Assembly (NCBI GenBank): GCA_000934455.1
Contig: KN890947.1
Coordinates: 1-44,820 of the forward strand
Length of the DNA stretch: 44,820 bases
Origin: Apostichopus parvimensis
Lineage: Eukaryota; Echinodermata; Holothuroidea; Aspidochirotida; Stichopodidae
Direction: 5' to 3'
Shown here: positions 1 to 9,620 of the stretch, piece by piece
Layout: every line of letters begins with the position of its first letter
How positions within the stretch are numbered: position 1 is the stretch's first letter
The notes under the pieces: model-generated
Seen by the model: only the letters and a program-made list of their open reading frames with translations
Databases searched by the model: none
Told to the model about the DNA's origin: nothing
Program-made: the position numbers and the translations under genes

Positions 1-135
1 TATGAAGTTGGATATGCACACCAAGTACATGAGTATGTCTACATACATATTATGAAGTTGGATATGCACACCAAGTTCATGAGTTGTATACCTATTATGA
101 AGGATATGCACACCAAGTACACAAGTTGTTTTTAC
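1..135. repeat. Short tandem repeat, ~50-bp unit, three copies
   Basis: Three imperfect copies of a unit containing TATGAAG(TTG)GATATGCACACCAAGT begin at about 1, 51 and 96; the third has lost three bases. The array is probably cut by the window edge. Confidence 0.7.
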
Positions 136-1235
136 ATACCTACTGTACTTATGAAGTTTGAAGCACTTTTAACATTCATTTATCCTGTTTACATGCCAGG
201 GAATCACACTCTGTAACTCACACAGACACACCACCATGCCTGCATGCATGGATCCTTTTTGCATTCATAAAAGAACCAAAACTGACCTTTGCCTGAAATG
301 ACCAACTTTGCTTATTGCCAATGTGGGGAAATACTTCTTGTACACATATTGTCTAACACAATGATCTAAAATTACATCAAATCTAAGATCCATTGACATT
401 ACAACACCCAAAATGAGAAACTATAATTTTGTTTCTTCCCAAGGTGGAGCTACATTCTATTAAAGTATGAAATTCATCCAGGCTTTGCTCCACGAGTTAT
501 TGTGTTAAAAAGCTTTTTTACCCCTTTTGAACTCTGTTGACTTCAGGTGACCCTTGACCACTATGACCTGTTTTACTAAGTTGGATCAAAATACCAAGAA
601 TGAAATTAATACTTCCTGTACTTTTCGAGTATTTACACTCAACGACACACACATAACATAACATCATCTTGATTGGTTTTGTCTTCAACAATGAATCAAA
701 GATTAAAGAGATTTATCTGTACTGTGTACTAGTTTTATCCCTTGGTGCTCCTTTAAGGAAAGAAATAAACTATACCTTATGAAACTGAAGGTATTCATAG
801 CTAGAGGCTAACTTTCTGTTTCCTGTGGGGCCTCTTTGAAACCAAATATGAAAATATTGTTGAAGAATGAGGACTCTACTAAGGCTTATTAAATCCTTCA
901 GTCTGATATCTTGACTGATCTTATGCTAGTTTGACCATGGCAAAGTAAAGTAAATGAGAAATGGTGACTATTGACTATAGAGACCACCAGGATGTTTCAT
1001 TATCCAAGTTCACACCCTGTGATTCTACAGAGAGAAAATTATTCAGCTTAGTGTGATGGAAAAACAAAGATTTCTCAGAAGCAAGATTCTGAGCTGAGCT
1101 TTTCAAGGGTATTCATTAATTACGACAGGATCAGGCATGCAGTTGACAGAGTTTGCAAAGGTTACCTGAAATTCAACTGAGACACACATCTCTCTCAAAG
1201 GATAGGGATAATATATGTGAATAATAGGGAGAATT
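136..1235. other. Intronic or 3' sequence with no recognisable feature
   Basis: This is ordinary AT-rich sequence between two tandem arrays, downstream of iRhom exon D in the gene's sense. No iRhom homology-domain exon, RNA gene or intact transposon was seen. A short stretch near 535-565 (gaccCTTGACCACTATGACC) resembles the degenerate repeat at 3.6-4.1 kb. Confidence 0.4.
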
Positions 1236-1541
1236 TATGTGAACTTTGTGAAGGATACATAGGGTTTGGTGATGTAAAGGACACTTACAGTTAGGTGATG
1301 AGGACACATAGGGTTTGGTGATGTAAAGGACACATAGGGTTTGGTGGTGTGAAGAACACTTACAGTTAGGTGATGAGGACACATAGGGTTTGGTGATGTA
1401 AAGGACACATAGGGTTTGGTGATGTGAAGAACACTTAGGGTTTTGATGATCTGAAGAACACTTAGGGTTTGATGATGTGAAGGAAGCTTAAACATCATCA
1501 ACCCTAAGTGTTCTTCCTTCACATCATCAAACCCTAAGCTT
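1236..1541. repeat. 27-bp tandem array with an inverted end, block 1
   Basis: Repeated units of about 26-27 bp carry CATAGGGTTTGGTGATGT or CTTAGGGTTTGATGATGT. From about 1490 the same unit runs in reverse orientation (ACATCATCAAACCCTAAG at about 1521-1538), so the end of the block can fold back on the units at about 1447-1489. A 27-bp period keeps reading frames open, which explains the repetitive ORFs here (HHQT...TKPYVS patterns); these are not genes. Confidence 0.8.
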
Positions 1542-1543
1542 AA

Positions 1544-2600
1544 AGCAGCAATTTGATTCTCGAGATTTTCCAATACTAGGATACTATACCAATGACGTAA
1601 ACTAAGCTAACTGTAAAGTTCCAACTCAAACTATTCCCAAAAAGTGCAAAAAATATGACATTTTCTGATTTTCGTATTTGAATCTTTGACTTCGATAGAC
1701 TCCTCCCACTTATAGGAACCTTGAGAATATGTATAACGGACAAGGTACTTTGAATAGCAAGGTAAACAGTAAACAAAAATCAGCTGAGGAGATGTACGTA
1801 CTGCGCAAAGGGACAGTTACGCCATATCTCATTGCATACGATGCCCTAAAAACCAAGAAAATTTGTCGCTCCGCGAAAATAAAACAGCAAGGATACATAA
1901 GAGAGAAAATCATGGAACCAGAAGAACCCAATCGGTACGTAACATTCGCGAGAACGATATTGTATCACTCTAACTCGGTGTTACATAGGCTAGTTACTGT
2001 AGTACAATCAGACCTATTAGTGTGTGACTTACACTGGTTAGGCCTGAATAACGTTATGTACACACTGTGCATTGTGCACTAAAAGCAATGTAGCTATGAG
2101 TGTAGCGCAATGGGGGCCGTTAGTTTCCGGACCCGTTAGTTTCCTCTCTTGAAAAACCTTAGTTTCCTCCTCTAACAACATGGGAGAAAATAACGTTGTT
2201 CAGGAGAGGAAAGTAACGTTTCTCATAAGGGAATGCAATAAGGCATATTGGCTAGGCCATGTGGAGATTTAAGTAGTGCTTTGCAGCAGGGGATTACCAT
2301 GCCAATGAATGAGTCTATTTTTAGCGCCAAGTCATACATAAACATCTCTTCACTGATTGGTTGAATTTGAATAGGCGGTTTTGTAGAGCTGCATGTGATA
2401 AATAATAAATGATTCGATGTGTCAGGGAGACATTTTTCTCAGAATCATATAAAAGCCTTAATTACTTGCTAATTAACGTTCGCTGTGGGGAAAAAAGTAT
2501 GAGAAAGTCTTAGTTTTGTCTTTTGTGATTGTATTATGATAAAAACTTGATAGACACGGAAAAATTGAGGAAAAACGGCGACTCAACGCAAAATGCTGCT
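1544..2600. mobile_element. 1,057-bp TTAA-flanked inverted-repeat element inserted in the 27-bp array
   Basis: TTAA occurs at 1540-1543 and 2601-2604. Immediately inside, the left end reads AGCAGCAATTTG and the right end, reverse complemented, AGCAGCATTTTG. The same 27-bp array continues on both sides, so the segment looks like an insertion. TTAA targets are typical of piggyBac and Kolobok elements, but no transposase of either was recognised, so the superfamily is open. The interior is visibly richer in CpG than its surroundings. It contains an ATG-initiated 117-codon ORF at 1729-2082 (+) that resembles no family I know, and a hairpin at about 2133-2216 (arms CGTTAGTTTCCTCTC and its near-complement). 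Confidence 0.6.
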
Positions 2601-2604
2601 TTAA

Positions 2605-2860
2605 GGTTTAGTGATACGCAGGAAACTTAGAGTTTTGTTATGCGAAGTATGCTTAGGGTTTGGAGATGTAAAAACACAGAGGGTTTGGTGATGTGAAGGA
2701 CACATAGGGTTGGTGATGTGTAGGACACATAGGGTTTGGTAATGTAAAGGACACTATGTGTTTAATTATATGCTGGATACTAAGGATTTGTTACTGTGAA
2801 GGACGCATAGGGTTTTGTGATGTGAAGGACGCTTAGGGTTTGGTGATGGGCAGGCAGTGG
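2605..2860. repeat. 27-bp tandem array, block 2
   Basis: These are further copies of the TAGGGTTTGGTGATGTGAAGG unit, more degenerate than block 1 and all in the forward orientation. It is most simply the right half of an array split by the element at 1544-2600. Confidence 0.75.
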
Positions 2861-3075
2861 AAAGCACTGGGTATCAAGGTTTCTCTTTTCATGCATAATT
2901 GAAGGTAAGAAATATTACCATTTCTTGAAAATGCAATGTTTAGAAAAAGGTATATTCATTGAAATCAGTGTTGACTTGCTTGAATGTACACATGTCTGTC
3001 ATTAATTTCTGCAACAAGCATACAACATCAGCTACATGATGGATTGACATACATGACAGCACTGGTAGTACTTAC
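2861..3075. other. Start of the intron after exon D
   Basis: Apart from the exon D donor at its right edge, nothing is recognised. Confidence 0.4.
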
Positions 3076-3237
3076 AGCACCAGGAGAGAAGAAGTGAGAG
3101 GAATCTATATCATCGAAATCTTCACAGTTCTCAGCCATGAGGCTAGCAGGAGCAAAACTTCTGCTATGAACCAAGGGAGGTCTACGGGACTGGGACGTGA
3201 TTGTCTGGCTGCTCCTCAGAAACGACGATCTGTTATG
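3076..3237 (-). CDS. rhbdf1: iRhom coding exon D (residues 210-263), last coding exon in the window
   Basis: Acceptor: TTATTTCTTTATTTCAG with the exon starting at 3237. Donor: GGTGCT|GTAAGT with the last exon base at 3076. The 162 nt are 54 whole codons, phase 0 at both ends. The peptide runs from HNRSSFLRSS (210-219) through RSFAPASL (235-242, vertebrate RRSFTPASF) to the acidic block ENCEDFDDIDSSHFFSPGA (245-263, vertebrate FPDELDTSFFAREG). This is the most conserved part of the iRhom cytosolic tail upstream of the membrane region; in human iRhom2 this general region contributes to binding of the cofactor FRMD8. No further coding exon was recognised between base 3075 and the left edge, so the downstream intron exceeds 3 kb. 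Confidence 0.92.
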
Positions 3238-3629
3238 CTGAAATAAAGAAATAAATATATATTGAATAATGCCATGATATCATTCTCTTTGACAAAAGGT
3301 AGTGCATAAATGGAAGAGGTCATAGAGGTGGAACAATTGCTAATGGTGATGTGATGCAGCAACAAACAATACTTAAAACAAAACTATGAAATTGATAATA
3401 TAGATATCCCTTGAATATTATGGAGCAAGACGCTTTCTGTCATATTAGGCTGCATTCAATCATAGATTCAGTCATATTGCTACCATTGCTACTATATATA
3501 ACCAGGGGAAAACCCCTCCCAGCAGTTACTTGCCTTCAAATACATCATACATATGCGGCAGCAAAAGAGTAGTTTGTAACCTAATAAACCCTGGCTGAAC
3601 TAACCACTGCAAATGGAGAGCAGTATAAT

Positions 3630-4095
3630 CTATCTTGGGATATTGTATTTACAAGGTTTGTGTTTATATGGCTTACAATGTGACCTTTGATAATCCCAAA
3701 TGACCATTAACATCCACCAAATACAATAAGGTTCTTGTGCTCATTATAGAGAAGCCACATGCAAAATATGAGAGCCAATAAACTTTCTTATTTGGAGATC
3801 GTGTTAACAAGTATTTCAAGTTTTGACCCCTCATGGCTTTCAATGAACTCTGACCGACACCAAATGATGTAAAACCTGACACTATAAGGCTATCCTACCA
3901 TGCATGCATGAGCTTCAGGTTCTGGAGGTACAGCATTTTGAGATTTTCACATTTTGCCCTCTACTGAACCCAAATGACCTTTGACCTCCACCCAACAGGG
4001 TTCTTATACTCATTATAGGGAAGCCACACGCCAAATATGAGCACTGCAGATGTTACTGTACATATCTTGAGATATCATGTTTACAAGCTAGGGCA
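3630..4095. repeat. Degenerate tandem repeat in the intron between exons C and D
   Basis: Two related segments at about 3678-3777 and 3952-4050 share AATGACC, CATCCACC or CCTCCACC, and CTCATTATAG(A/G)GAAGCCACA followed by an AAATATGAG word, about 270 bp apart. A second shared word (TTG(G)GATATTGTATTTACAAG and variants) recurs near 3635, 3791 and 4067. It is an old tandemly duplicated repeat with no coding potential. Confidence 0.6.
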
Positions 4096-4661
4096 TCACA
4101 AACACACACAAACACAATTAAAGGCCAATTAAAATGTTCTCATGGAATCACTTGAAAAGAATTCCTTTGAAGTATTACTGATCTTTGGAAACCCTATGGG
4201 ACTGATGATAGTAATGAGGAAGCTTGGACATAACCCAGGCAAAGCAAGGTGACAAGAACTAAAAGTCCTATTCCAAAATTATCTGCTACAGGATTAGTAA
4301 GGTTCAACTAAATTAGAGGCAACTTTTGCAATTTGCAATAACTGTGGCCATGGAGACCCTTGACAGCGATAACAGATTCCAATCAGTTTATGATGGAGAC
4401 AAGCTACATGAGTTACTTACAGCCTGTGAGATCATAGCTTTCTAATGGGAATATAGACAACTAAGTACTGGCCTTGTCATGCCAATGAAGCAAGATTAAT
4501 AACTAAAACTATGGAAAACATGCTTGAACACACCACAAAGGTGATGTGGTATAAGTTGTAGCATTGAACATCAGAGTATTATAGAAAAACAAGATTTAAA
4601 AGAAGGTTACACAACAGCAATAACAACTATGGGATGAAAATCCCAAAACTTACTGGTTTGG

Positions 4662-5413
4662 GTATTTACGAGTGAAGAGCTTACCTATCTCCCCACAACC
4701 TTAGCACCCTCTATCTACCGTGCCTAGAATAACTGGTAATCTTTTAACACTGTGCGTCCTCTATGACCGGACCCACCCCCCCCCCCGGTTGATGCACTTC
4801 CTTCTCATGAGGCCACGTATAATCATAAAGTGACCTCATCCCAGGGCCCGGTGGGGGACCACTCCACCAACGGCCGCTAACGCTAACATCGAGTCCCTAA
4901 CACTTGCAATGGGAGGGATTGCCGTCCCCACCCCACATCGGGGTGGGGGGTATACAGTAATATGGCATATGTTCACCAAAGGTATTGAAGATATATTAAT
5001 TAAAGCTTGTTTCAACAGAGTACTCATCAAGTCATTTCGAGTCAAGAGTGTAAAGAAATGTGTTAGTTCACATAAAAATTTATCCAAGTCAGATCAATTA
5101 GCCAGACTTTGCAAAAACGTAATTCAAAACGGATACTTATCGGGCTGCAACGCTTGTAAATACTTCAGTATCCATGATTGGAAAATCCTAGGATCTTTGG
5201 TTACTGTTCCGCACGAATAATGAACAGGGAAAAAACGGCCGAAAAACCATACCATGTAGGCACTTTGGAAGAAAGAATGAGAAGGGCATCTACCCGGGGG
5301 GGGGGGGGGTCATAGGGCGCACAGTGTTCAAAGGTTACCAGTTATTCTAGGCACGGTAGATAGAGGGTGCTAAGGTTGTGGGGAGACAGGTAAGCGAGGG
5401 ACGAAGTTAATCC
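4662..5413. mobile_element. 752-bp non-autonomous element with ~100-bp terminal inverted repeats
   Basis: The two ends are inverted copies over roughly 100 bp: both read CCCCACAACCTTAGCACC and then TACCGTGCCTAGAATAACTG in the inward direction, and each leads into a C-rich or G-rich homopolymer (4775-4787, 5296-5309). Outer ends are GTATTTAC... on the left and a decayed ...GAAGTTAATCC on the right. The only long ORF (4909-5220, +) resembles no transposase I know. The right terminus carries CAG|GTAAGC (junction 5389/5390) and the left a pyrimidine run ending CCTTAG (AG at 4703-4704). Solo right ends of the same family occur at 20.6 and 23.9 kb. No clear target duplication was found, so the superfamily is unassigned. 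Confidence 0.7.
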
Positions 5414-5465
5414 AGCACCCTCCTAGACACAACCCGGACAGGGGTAGTGAGACAAGATTACTTAC

Positions 5466-5647
5466 ACGGACTGATTGTCTTATAGCCTCCCAGCCCATCT
5501 TAGCCACAGACTGTCTCTTGCTCCTCTGTCGTATAATCTTGTTTGAATACTGTTTTTGCAAGATACTGCTAGTCCCAGTTGCTGTGCTGAGTTGTGATGG
5601 AAGAGGTCCTCTAGGCCCATCAAGTTCATCTCTAGACCTTGGACGTG
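5466..5647 (-). CDS. rhbdf1: iRhom coding exon C (residues 149-209), with RQSVAKM motif
   Basis: Acceptor: TTTTTCTTGACCCTCCAG with the exon starting at 5647. Donor: GTCCGT|GTAAGT with the last exon base at 5466. Length is 182 nt. The first two bases complete Ala149, giving IIDPLAR across the B/C junction exactly as in vertebrate iRhoms. A variable Ser/Gly/Pro-rich stretch (150-185) is followed by a strongly basic block RQRSKRQSVAKM at 188-199, matching the vertebrate RRKRESVAKM, and WEAIRQSVR at 201-209. The serine after the basic run is a plausible kinase site by analogy. The right end of a transposable element lies about 52 bp downstream of the donor. Confidence 0.93.
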
Positions 5648-6245
5648 CTGGAGGGTCAAGAAAAAGAGAATAGCAGATTTAAAGAGAAATCTTTTGTAAG
5701 TTTTGTCATTATTTTGTAATGATTGCTTATACTCCTCTGATTTGGAGTTTGCTTTTGACGTTGTATTTATAATATTCACAACAGTAGACTCGGTAGTAGA
5801 TCCGACTACTGCTACGCTTCTGTGTGATTCACCTTGAATTAGCATTAATTTGCATATATACATAGACTGATACCATATATAGTGATGGGAACAGGTACCC
5901 TGGAATCCAGGGAACTAAATTACTACCCAGTCTAAGCCATTACTACCTGGTCCCAAACATCGTTCTCTATTTTCAGTTACATTTTATTCTAAGTAATGAA
6001 AAGGGAGGGAAACTTCATGTTCATTCTTCCGTAATTTCCTCATTAGTGATATTCCCTTCTACTGTGATGTGTTTAAGTGTCAAATTTGGTGAAAGTTTGT
6101 TACTAGTCCTGCCCGAGAAAGCTTTGATCAACTATCTGTAGTTTACCTCCACATGTGTAAACTCTACTGGAAAGTGGAAAGCCTAAGCAATATCTCCTCA
6201 AATGTTGGTACTTCCTCACTTTCATGCAATATGAAATTCCTGTTC

Positions 6246-6266
6246 GAGCCGTGCAAGGCACGGCTC
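6246..6266. repeat. Perfect 9-bp hairpin
   Basis: GAGCCGTGC and GCACGGCTC are separated by AAG. This GC-rich stem in AT-rich intron sequence is probably the remnant or core of a small repeat and not a terminator. Confidence 0.5.
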
Positions 6267-6423
6267 CTGCAGGTTAATTAGAACTTTTAGGTAAAACAGA
6301 CAATAGCAATTTGTAGAACCAAAGGAAGAGGAAGACAAGCAGCACACAAAATTTGGAAGCATTAAAAGAGTAAAGGAAACTACTTAGGAAAAATAATGGG
6401 AGGTTGCCCCAGACCTGGCAAAC

Positions 6424-7015
6424 CCACCCATCCATCCATATAGATGAATGTTATCAATAATCACACAGACATCCATCCATCCATATAGATTGTATGTTAT
6501 ATAGTCACACAGACACCCATCTAGATGAATGTTATAAATAATCACATCCATCCATCCATATGGATTGTATGTTATAAATAATCACATAGACATCCATCCA
6601 TCCATATAGATGAATGTTATATATTCACACAGACACCCATCTAGATGAACGTTATAAATAATCACACAGACATCCATCCATCCATATAGATTGTATGTTA
6701 TAAATAATCACATCCATCCATCCATATAGATTCTATGTTATAAATAATCACATCCATCCATCCATATAGATTCTATGTTATAAATATTCACAGACATCCA
6801 TCCATCCATATAGATTGTATGTTATAAATCATCACATAGACATCCATCCATATAGATTGTATGTTATAAATAATCACATAGACATCCATCCATCCATATA
6901 GGCTGTATGTTATAAATCATCACATAGACATCCATCCACATAGATTGTATGTTATAAATATTCACACGGACATCCATCCGCCCATATTAAGATGTATGTT
7001 ACAAATAATCGTGTA
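6424..7015. repeat. Minisatellite, ~33-46-bp unit, about 14 copies
   Basis: Units follow the pattern (CATC)n CATATAGATTGTATGTTATAA ATAATCACATAGA with variation in the number of CATC words. Counting the ATGTTAT or variant core gives about 14 units. Two places carry a longer dimer (a TATATAGTCACACAGA or TATATATTCACACAGA unit followed by a CACCCATCTAGATGAA variant), which shows that a two-unit block was duplicated within the array. It lies in the intron between exons B and C. Confidence 0.85.
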
Positions 7016-7687
7016 GATATTCATACATACAGGAAATTAACATATCCATTATCCAACCATCCACCTTTCACATCTTTCAGATGAAATAAGAAGAAATCAC
7101 CAAGACAATTCATCCATCTTTACATTCAATGAAACATCACAAGCAATATGTCACACCCAGCAACAATAGCATTGAACTGTTCTGTAACTTGTATGGTTGT
7201 TTGCTTAAATCATCATCAATAAATAACGCCTTCGTACTGTCATATAAGCATTAGAACAGATCTACCCACATCAAAGATTCAAGATGATTTTAAAATATCT
7301 AACCTGGATTTTCTAAGCTTACAGAAAACTCAGCGGTCATTATGCATCTGAGTTGTGATGAAAATGGTAATAAAAGAGCAACTCCCCCAGGGAGCTTAGA
7401 TAAAATCTGATTCTGCTTTGAATATCTTTCTTTTAATGTTACTTGAAATGCAAGACTGAAGACTTGAGCGATTCTAACAGAATAGGGTGACCATAAACAT
7501 ATTAATAAGCCAAGAATGATGATGATGTTTTGGTTTTGATCCTTTTGAGTTTCCCTGTCTGGGTATATTATTCATATCAACTGGAACGATATATTAATGA
7601 ATCCACACAATGCAAGTGTAAGATCATGGCAAATAAGGTGTCATGGTTTGAAGTCAGTAACTGGCTAAGCAGGTTTAACTTCAGTCT

Positions 7688-7783
7688 AATAATAATAATA
7701 ATAATAACAATACAGTGGATTTATATAGTGTCAAATCAGCAACAAGAATTAGCTGCTCTAGGTGCTTAACAAAACAAGTCAAT
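7688..7783 (-). mobile_element. LINE/SINE 3' tail (L2/CR1-like)
   Basis: On the minus strand the sequence reads towards CTATATAAATCCACTGTA and ends in a TTA-type microsatellite, seen on the plus strand as (AAT)n at 7688-7707. This layout is typical of L2/CR1 3' ends. A second copy at 16.75 kb shares ACAGTGGATTTATATAG, AGCTGCT(C/T)TAGGTGCT and AAAACAAGTCAAT. Confidence 0.6.
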
Positions 7784-8650
7784 GGCAGTACTCTTTCTTG
7801 TGAAGGGAACACAATTTTGGTTCCAATTCCTTGTGTCATACCACAATTGTAGATGAAGTATGACTTCCCCCCCGACCGGGGGACGGGTGCAACCTTGTCC
7901 AAGCTCTTTGGTTTGGTGGTATTGAGGAGGTGTAGTTGTAGCAGATACATGTGTAGTGTGCACAACTGCACCACCAACTGCACCACGTCCCAGTGCTTGT
8001 AGCCACGATAAGGTCGAGGACTCCTGTTGTGACAGTATTTGTTCTAACAATGTCGTGACTGCCGTAACTCTTTCATCTGTGGGGCAGGCTATCCCTTTCT
8101 GGGAGTTTAGTATCGCCCCAAGAAATTGGATTGTCTGCATTGGGTTCGGCTGTGACTTTTTTCGTTGATAATCCAACCCAGTTCCTGCTGTGTCTGTACC
8201 TTCTTCTATACGCTGTTCCTTGCCTCTATCTGACCCTCCTACCACCAACCAGTCGTTCAGGTATACGGAGAGAGTTACACTTCTCTTCCTCAGGAATGAT
8301 ACTACTGCTCCTGTCACCCTCTGGAATACCCGGGATGACATAGACAGGCCAAACTGTAACACTCTGAACCCAAATTCTTGTCTGCCTAACAGAAGGCTAG
8401 GTAGACTGGTTGTCCTTGTGTATTGGTATGTGTAGGTAGGCATTTGTAGGTCTACACTTGCTGTCCACATGCCCTTTCTGAGTAGGGGTATGATAAGAGC
8501 TAGAGTTTCCATACAGGAATGTTTTGTTATTACCAAAAAAATTCAGGGGGTTTAGATTTAGAATTGGATGCCAAGATCCGTCCCATTCTTTTGTCAGAAT
8601 GAGGATGGTCCCGTCTCTCCCGATACCTGGTTTGAGGAACCAAGTCTCTC
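7784..8650 (-). pseudogene. DIRS-type retrotransposon relic: reverse transcriptase and downstream region
   Basis: A minus-strand frame (8536 down to about 7990) contains SVDLQ, FGFRVLQFGLS, RVFQRVTGAVVSFL and SVYLNDWLVVGG, the order and wording of DIRS/Ngaro reverse transcriptases. The catalytic YLDD is YLND here (8252-8263), so the enzyme would be dead. Upstream, HPILNLNPLNFF-like residues continue in another frame (about 8540-8600), and downstream, the continuation LDKVAPVPRSGGK lies in a third frame (7986-7784), so at least two frameshifts separate the parts. No tyrosine recombinase or DIRS termini were found. It is a fragment in the B-C intron. Confidence 0.85.
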
Positions 8651-8857
8651 GTTTTGCCTATTTGCCCGCATTGCGTCATTCACCAAATTGATGCATTCGA
8701 ACAAACATTGCTTTTGGTGAGAAACTGGTGAATTTGAAAACCAGATTTCTTCAAGAAGAAACATCGAATGGGGACAATTTTCACACGGTTAGAAAGAGAA
8801 AAATAAGAACTATGAGGAAAATGTATCCAAATCTTCCACCACCAGACAATTCCTTTA
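8651..8857 (+). repeat. ~200-bp dispersed repeat, copy A
   Basis: This segment, from GTTTTGCCTATTTGCC to CAATTCCTTTAA, matches in inverse orientation the segment 29280-29482 over its whole length (shared words include CACCAAATTGATGC, AACTGGTGAATTTGAAAACC, ATGGGGACAATTTTCACA and AAAAATAAGAACTATGAGGA). It has no terminal inverted repeats and no ORF. The class is unknown. Confidence 0.75.
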
Positions 8858-9438
8858 ATATGCAGTATACATACTGAGGTACAAAATGGTTGCTACACCC
8901 GAACGGATTAAAATAATGAAAGAGCCCAGGATTCCTTCAACCAAAAAATTGCACACATGAAGAACTACAGGGCAATAACTGATTAGATGAGAAGCTTTAT
9001 GAATCATAACAAGCTTAAAGGCTTCGGGAGTTATAAAGGTGAGTTGACCTTTTGAGCTTATAAATAACATAAATAAACATTTACCAGCAAACAATATGGA
9101 AATATGGTTTCTGCCAGTATGTACTCTATTAAATATTGTCATGCAGACTGGCAGAGGGGTGGATCTTAGGACAAACCTCCACCCACACACCAGTATTTCT
9201 TGAAACCATTTTTTTTGTTAATTTAATATCATCTGCCTAATTATCCACATAAAAATATAACTAATCAGAACTCGTATTAGTATTGGGGAACAGCCAGGTC
9301 TGTCTTCATGCACACTAACGCAATCGTTCATTTAACTAAGCATGCACACTGCACTGAACATGTGTGTTCTGTACAGCTAGCCATACTACAGAGAGAAGTG
9401 AATATCCCAGAATGTTAGTATGACTGAAGTTTAATTAC

Positions 9439-9620
9439 CTAGAGGATCTATAATCTGAGGTATTCCTGTCTCTCCCTGCTCCAGTCCTCTCTCAAACTCC
9501 GGTTTCACACCACCATGCCGTCGACTCATGTGGCGAGTACTCTTCATCCTCCATCTCTGCTGGTCTGTCTGACAGTTGTCACCAACTCCAAAGAAATTAA
9601 AGGTCTGGCTCATCAGGCGA
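9439..9620 (-). CDS. rhbdf1: iRhom coding exon B (residues 88-149), with FFGV and IIDPLA motifs
   Basis: Acceptor: a T-rich run then TTTTTGCAG, with the exon starting at 9620. Donor: CTAG|GTAATT, with the last exon base at 9439. Length is 182 nt. It encodes residues 88 to the first base of codon 149. Conserved points seen: FFGV at 97-100 (vertebrate WFGV), RWRMKSTRH at 110-118 (vertebrate KWQRKSIRH), a basic patch RRHGGVKP at 121-128, and IIDPL at 144-148. In human iRhom2 the equivalent of the last motif holds Ile186, Asp188 and Pro189, the positions changed in tylosis with oesophageal cancer; those residues correspond to I144, D146 and P147 here and are intact. A reading that ignores the splice site would end the protein at a stop two codons into the intron, so this is an exon and not a small gene. 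Confidence 0.93.

Noticed and set aside
1236-1541. Telomeric or subtelomeric TTAGGG repeat
   Set aside because: TAGGG occurs only once per 27-bp unit and the unit is not a hexamer array; an internal minisatellite explains it.
1173-1573. Repetitive minus-strand ORFs of 69 and 112 codons
   Set aside because: They are produced by the 27-bp tandem array, whose period is a multiple of three; the peptide is the same 9-residue phrase repeated and has no independent support.
4909-5220. 103-codon ORF inside the 752-bp element as a transposase
   Set aside because: No DDE/D motif or known domain is visible, it is far shorter than any transposase, and its start lies within the GC-rich arm.
6246-6266. 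Rho-independent-type terminator
   Set aside because: The hairpin lacks a following T-run and the context is an animal intron.
6424-7015. CRISPR-like array
   Set aside because: Repeats are directly adjacent without unique spacers and lie in an animal intron; it is a minisatellite.
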